Source of the DNA: an uncultured Chloroflexota bacterium
Lineage (GTDB): Bacteria; Chloroflexota; Limnocylindria; Limnocylindrales; Limnocylindraceae
Length of the DNA stretch: 9,283 nucleotides
Direction of reading: 5' to 3'
NCBI GenBank assembly: GCA_903820655.1
Contig: CAIJIA010000036.1
Coordinates: 1-9,283, forward strand
Numbering within the stretch: position 1 is the stretch's first letter; each line of letters opens with the position of its first letter. The notes under the pieces were generated by a model. The model ran no database searches. It was not told the DNA's origin and saw only the letters and a program-made list of their open reading frames with translations. The translations under genes and the position numbers were made by a program. Positions 7,277 through 9,283 of the stretch are shown one piece after another.

Positions 7277-7278
7277 CG
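7273..7278 (+). promoter_or_regulatory. Weak candidate -10 box for typA, overlapping the divergent promoter
   Basis: The GTATAC palindrome at 7272-7277 also offers TATACG on the plus strand, which would give typA a leader of about 20 bases. No recognisable -35 is present. A weak purine stretch GAGA (7295-7298) sits 8 bases before the typA ATG. With 43 bp between two divergent starts, any promoter for typA has to lie here or inside the minus-strand gene. Confidence 0.2.
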
Positions 7279-7306
7279 GGTCGGCGAAGCGTGCGAGAAT
7301 CTCCCG

Positions 7307-9169
7307 ATGACCACAGTCAATCCACCCGCAGGTCTCGTCGCGCAAACCGGCATCCGCACGGTCGGTATCGTCGCGCACGTTGACCATGGCAAGACCACCC
7401 TGGTCGATAGCCTCCTCCGCCAGAACGGCGCCTTCCGGGCCAATGCAGAGCTTGTTGAGCGCGTTATGGATAGCGGCGACCTTGAGCGCGAGAAGGGGAT
7501 CACGATCCTCGCCAAGGAGACCGCAATCGACTTCAAGGGGGTTCGCGTGGTTATCGTCGACACCCCAGGGCACGCCGACTTCGGTGGAGAGGTGGAGCGA
7601 AGCCTTCTCGCTGTAGATGCCGTCCTCCTCTTGGTAGACGCCTCCGAGGGGCCACTCCCACAGACGCGCTACGTCCTTTCAAAGGCACTGGCGCGATCGC
7701 TCCCCGTGATCCTCGTCATCAACAAGATCGATCGCCCCGATGCCCGCATCAAGGAGGTGATCGACGAGGTCTACGAGCTCTTCCTTGACCTCGGTGCGAA
7801 CGAGCAGCAGATCGACTTCCCAATCGTCTATACGAATGCCCGTGCCGGTACCGCCACTCGTGACATGGAGCAGCCTGGCACCGACCTGATCCCACTCCTT
7901 GATTGCGTTCTTGAGACCGCACCGGCACCAATGCATGAGCCTGGCCATCCGCTGCAGGTGTTGATCACCAACCTCGCCGCGAACGACTTCGTCGGCCGCA
8001 TCGCTGTCGGTCGCATTCGCAACGGCGTTGTTCGGAAGGGCGCCAAGATCACCATCATTCGCGAGGGGAGCGCCGTCACCGGCACCGTCACCAGCCTCAC
8101 CCTCCCGCAAGGAATCGAGCGCGTCGAAGTTGCTGAGGCCGGCCCTGGCGAAATCGTCGGCATTGCCGGACTCGCCGACGTTGAGATCGGTGAGACGATC
8201 ACCGATCCAGCTGATCCGCGCCCACTTGAGCGACTCCATGTCGATCCACCAACGCTGCAGATGACCTTCGGCGTCAACACGAGCCCGATCGGTGGCAAGG
8301 ACGGGAAATTCCTCACCTCACGACAGTTGAAGGCCCGACTCGAAAAAGAGGTGCTCGGCAACCCTGCGATTGAGGTCAGCCCTACCGACTCAGGCGAAGC
8401 ATTCCAGGTCCGTGGCCGCGGCGAACTTCAGCTCGCGATCCTCGTGGAGCAGATGCGTCGCGAAGGATTTGAGATCGAGGTCTCACGGCCGGAGGTGCTA
8501 CTTCATCGAACCGAGAACGGCATCGAGGAGCCATTTGAGCAGCTTACGATCGACGTACCTGTTGACTTCGTTGGTGTGATTACTGGCATCATGGCGGAGC
8601 GTCGTGCACGCATGGAGAACATTCAGCATGGCGCAGACGGTCGTGCCCGCGTTGACTTCTTGATTCCAACGCGCGGTCTTATCGGCGTGCGCGGACGCAT
8701 CCTTACCGAGACGCGCGGCACCGCACTGATCCATCAGCTCTCCGCTGGGTATAAGCCATGGGTCGGTGAGATCCCGCACCGCACGAACGGCTGCCTCATC
8801 TCCGACCGCACGGGTATGACCACCGGCTATGCGCTCTACGGTATTCAGGAGCGCGGTGAGCTCTTCGTTAACGAAGGCGAGCAGACGTACGAAGGACAAA
8901 TCATTGGCGAGAGCGCGAAGCCTGGCGATATGGATGTGAACGCGGTTCGCGAGAAGAAGCTCACCAACATGCGTACCCACTCGCACGACGAGGCGATTCG
9001 CTTGACCCCACCGCGCCGCATGGCGCTGGAGAACGCCCTCGAGTTCATCGGCCCGGACGAGCTTATTGAGGTAACCCCTTCAGCGCTACGCCTGCGCAAG
9101 CGCCTGCTGAACGAGAACGACCGACGCCGTGATGCGGGTCGCCGCGCCGAAATGCGGGAGTCTCAGTAG
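7307..9169 (+). CDS. typA: Ribosome-associated translational GTPase TypA/BipA
   Basis: EF-G-like GTPase that binds 70S ribosomes and assists 50S assembly and stress or cold adaptation. 620 residues, the usual length. GTPase domain: G1 AHVDHGKTTL (23-32), ERVMDSGDLE (51-60), switch-region REKGITI (61-67), G3 DTPGH (85-89), G4 NKID (139-142), G5 region TNARAG (176-181), where the family usually has SA. Then the beta-barrel domain (about 205-305), the EF-G-like domain III (about 310-395), domain V (about 400-480) and the BipA-specific C-terminal domain with DEAIRLTPPRRM (561-572) and DELIEVTPSALRLRKR (584-599). The frame stays open about 400 bases further upstream, but that stretch is antisense to the minus-strand gene and unlike any GTPase. 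The ATG at 7307 puts 22 residues before the G1 motif and is preferred over the in-frame ATG at 7262. The next gene starts 10 bp downstream. Confidence 0.96.
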   Translation: MTTVNPPAGLVAQTGIRTVGIVAHVDHGKTTLVDSLLRQNGAFRANAELVERVMDSGDLEREKGITILAKETAIDFKGVRVVIVDTPGHADFGGEVERSLLAVDAVLLLVDASEGPLPQTRYVLSKALARSLPVILVINKIDRPDARIKEVIDEVYELFLDLGANEQQIDFPIVYTNARAGTATRDMEQPGTDLIPLLDCVLETAPAPMHEPGHPLQVLITNLAANDFVGRIAVGRIRNGVVRKGAKITIIREGSAVTGTVTSLTLPQGIERVEVAEAGPGEIVGIAGLADVEIGETITDPADPRPLERLHVDPPTLQMTFGVNTSPIGGKDGKFLTSRQLKARLEKEVLGNPAIEVSPTDSGEAFQVRGRGELQLAILVEQMRREGFEIEVSRPEVLLHRTENGIEEPFEQLTIDVPVDFVGVITGIMAERRARMENIQHGADGRARVDFLIPTRGLIGVRGRILTETRGTALIHQLSAGYKPWVGEIPHRTNGCLISDRTGMTTGYALYGIQERGELFVNEGEQTYEGQIIGESAKPGDMDVNAVREKKLTNMRTHSHDEAIRLTPPRRMALENALEFIGPDELIEVTPSALRLRKRLLNENDRRRDAGRRAEMRESQ

Positions 9170-9179
9170 CCTTCGTCCG

Positions 9180-9283
9180 ATGACGCCAACCCGACTCTTC
9201 CTGGATCACGCGGCGGGGTCGCCGACGCTCCCAGAGGTTGTCGACGTAATGGCTGATCTGCAACGCGCAGGCATCGGCAATCC
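9180..9283 (+). CDS. Cysteine desulfurase (NifS/IscS family), 3' end cut by window
   Basis: Only the first 34 codons are present. The start reads RLFLDHAAGSP (5-15), then PEVVDVM and GIGNP at the window edge. This is the opening of class V PLP-dependent cysteine desulfurases (family pattern LDHAATTP...PEVLEAM...GNPSS). These enzymes take sulfur from L-cysteine for Fe-S clusters and tRNA thiolation. Here the usual T-T after DHAA is G-S. The catalytic lysine and cysteine lie outside the window, so the subtype (iscS, nifS, sufS-like) cannot be decided. It starts 10 bp after typA without a clear Shine-Dalgarno, so it is probably expressed with typA. Confidence 0.85.
   Translation, partial: MTPTRLFLDHAAGSPTLPEVVDVMADLQRAGIGN

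Noticed and set aside
6893..7306. A 138-residue N-terminal extension of TypA
   Set aside because: TypA proteins begin just before the G1 motif. The extension is rich in Ser, Pro, Cys and Arg, resembles no domain, and lies antisense to the minus-strand gene whose codon use is normal.
7264..7563. A 100-residue N-terminal extension of the minus-strand gene
   Set aside because: It runs antisense to the conserved GTPase core of typA and reads as low-complexity Arg/Ser/Thr sequence. The ATG at 7263 has a plausible promoter.
1..9283. CRISPR array, insertion sequence, prophage, defence island or toxin-antitoxin system
   Set aside because: No regularly spaced repeats, transposase motifs, terminal inverted repeats, direct-repeat scars or att-like sites were seen, and base composition is even throughout.

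Overview
The window is a compact stretch of core bacterial chromosome: six protein genes and the start of a seventh fill nearly all of 9283 bases. By eye the GC content is a little above 60 %. Intergenic gaps are tiny (4-bp overlaps twice, then 1, 5, 43 and 10 bp). I see no rRNA, tRNA, CRISPR, insertion sequence or phage gene. The gene content is universal bacterial. The order rel-hisS-aspS is familiar from Firmicutes and relatives, but the high GC, the Rel synthetase signature and the tight packing fit better with a streamlined Gram-positive-like or Chloroflexota-type lineage. That placement is an inference, not something the sequence proves.

Layout. 1-6736, plus strand, one probable operon: a 5'-truncated murE (peptidoglycan stem-peptide ligase); rel (long RelA/SpoT enzyme for ppGpp synthesis and hydrolysis); hisS (histidyl-tRNA synthetase); aspS (aspartyl-tRNA synthetase, with the residues expected of a non-discriminating enzyme). 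6742-7263, minus strand: a 173-residue gene with no confident assignment. It ends 5 bp from the aspS stop and looks like a degenerate nucleotidyltransferase (MobA-like) fold that has lost its catalytic motifs. 7307-9169, plus strand: typA/bipA (ribosome-associated translational GTPase), divergent from the orphan gene across 43 bp. 9180-end, plus strand: the first 34 codons of a cysteine desulfurase.

How the genes fit together. Three of the operon genes surround amino-acid starvation: the two synthetases set the level of charged tRNA-His and tRNA-Asp/Asn, and Rel senses uncharged tRNA on the ribosome. MurE consumes amino acids for wall growth, a process that ppGpp restrains. TypA acts on the ribosome under stress, and the cysteine desulfurase supplies sulfur for Fe-S clusters and tRNA thiolation. 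No new multi-gene defence or mobile system is visible. The points most worth a second look are the orphan minus-strand gene with its apparently leaderless promoter, the Rel enzyme that pairs an intact hydrolase site with an acidic Q-F-D-D synthetase motif, and the non-discriminating signature of AspRS.
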